Of a stretch of DNA of 64,000 nucleotides, positions 63,377 to 64,000 are shown one piece after another. Source of the stretch: Stutzerimonas stutzeri (lineage in GTDB: Bacteria > Pseudomonadota > Gammaproteobacteria > Pseudomonadales > Pseudomonadaceae). Position 1 is the first letter of the stretch, and the number at the start of each line of letters is the position of its first letter. The stretch spans positions 62,001-126,000 of the forward strand of contig NZ_JAAMQZ010000005.1 of assembly GCF_013522825.1 (NCBI RefSeq), in the 5' to 3' direction. Made by a program: the position numbers and the translations under genes. Below the pieces are notes generated by a model. That model did not search any database and was not told the DNA's origin. It saw only the letters and a list, made by a program, of their open reading frames with translations.

Positions 63377-64000
63377 GCTGGTTGCCCCAGCAGGATGCGT
63401 CCCGATGAACAGGCGGCGTCGCCGTTGCGGTAGGCGAAATGCAGCTTGCTGCGCTCCGGGTCGAAGCGCAGCGTCAGTTGCAGGCGGTCGCCGGGGCGGG
63501 CGAGTTGCTGAAACTTGAGCACTTCCATGCCTCTGAAGCAGGGCGGCAGCCCGGAGATGAATTCGCGGGCCAGGCTTATCGCCCAGTCGATCTGCACCAC
63601 GCCGGGCAGTACCGGCGTCTGTGGGAAATGCCCGCTGAAATGGGCCAGATCGACCGGGATTTCCAACTCCAGCAGCCACTGGTCATCCGTCTGGCTGATA
63701 TTCAGGCGTTCCGGTTGCAGGGTGCGCGGCGCTAGCAGCAGGGCGTCGAGTTGCGCCTGGGGCAGCTTGCCCTGGGTATTGCACGGCAGTTGCCGCACCA
63801 GCCGCCAGCGGCGTGGCAGCGCCAGTGCCTCGCAATGCGCGGCCAGGTGCTTGCGCAGCGTAGCGGTCAGCGCGCGTCGGCCACCGTTACGCAGGGCATG
63901 CAGACCGTCGTCGCTCAGGGCGACCAGGGCTGCGAGGTAGGCGCGGCTTTCCTCGATCACGCCGAAGCGCGCCTCGCTGACCAACGGGTGCTCGGCCAGC
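63373..64000 (-). CDS. AMP-ligase/dehydratase fusion, C-terminal part (runs off the window)
   Basis: The frame is open past base 64000, so the start is missing. The visible 208 residues begin with LAEHPLVSEARFGVIEE, the C-terminal subdomain of an acyl-CoA/ACP synthetase, with the catalytic Lys region LPCNTQGKLPQAQLD. From about residue 105 a FabA/FabZ-like hotdog domain follows (HFSGHFPQTPVLPGVVQIDWA). The ligase would activate the aryl starter (ApeH role), the dehydratase act in elongation (ApeI role). Confidence 0.85.
   Translation of the reverse strand, partial: LAEHPLVSEARFGVIEESRAYLAALVALSDDGLHALRNGGRRALTATLRKHLAAHCEALALPRRWRLVRQLPCNTQGKLPQAQLDALLLAPRTLQPERLNISQTDDQWLLELEIPVDLAHFSGHFPQTPVLPGVVQIDWAISLAREFISGLPPCFRGMEVLKFQQLARPGDRLQLTLRFDPERSKLHFAYRNGDAACSSGRILLGQPA

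Overview
The window is a stretch of Pseudomonas chromosome. The gene order argH|algZ-algR-hemC-hemD-hemX-hemY-dsbH-algQ-algP, then elbB|hemB-ppk|ppx|trxA-rho-ubiD, then argS-priA-rpmE-maeB-ponA-pilMNOPQ-aroKB-damX-gltBD-hemE matches, from memory, two blocks of the P. aeruginosa chromosome joined near 24140-24184. High GC, GC-rich third codon positions and Pseudomonas-type REP hairpins agree with this. The aryl-polyene-type gene cluster at the right end and the particular intergenic repeats point to a non-aeruginosa species, possibly of the mendocina/oleovorans group (low certainty).

Layout. 1-8917: start of argH (minus), the AlgZ/AlgR two-component pair, a haem operon (hemC, hemD, hemX, hemY), a DsbB-type protein, the sigma-70 regulator AlgQ and histone-like AlgP. 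8920-14259: a small TIGR02444-type protein (minus), a plus-strand ABC-F/MscS-like/TerC/LysE run, and elbB (minus). 14550-24139: hemB-ppk behind a well-formed Pho box promoter, convergent ppx, then trxA, rho, ubiD and a ferredoxin-reductase-like protein. 24185-28913 (minus): SPOR protein, argS, priA. 29134-31609: rpmE, secreted nuclease, malic enzyme. 31813-39416: penicillin-binding protein 1A divergent from the type IV pilus operon pilMNOPQ. 39424-50070: aroK, aroB, damX, gltB, gltD, hemE. 50249-51209: two small minus-strand genes.

51353-64000 is the 3' part of a large, tightly overlapping minus-strand operon of the aryl polyene (APE) type: an AMP-ligase/dehydratase fusion running off the window, a glycosyltransferase, an LpxL-like acyltransferase, an aromatic amino acid ammonia-lyase, a thioesterase, a LolA-like carrier, an MMPL exporter, an FAD oxidoreductase/halogenase-like enzyme, a DUF3261 lipoprotein, two ketosynthases, a hotdog dehydratase and a ketoreductase. 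Together these would make, tailor, lipid-anchor and export an aryl-polyene pigment. The family is known, but the FAD enzyme, the ammonia-lyase and the ligase-dehydratase fusion deserve attention.

No tRNA, rRNA, CRISPR array, IS element or prophage was recognised. No stretch longer than about 300 bases lacks a gene. Several intergenic gaps hold REP hairpins or a dispersed GGAGGC-containing element seen in three copies.
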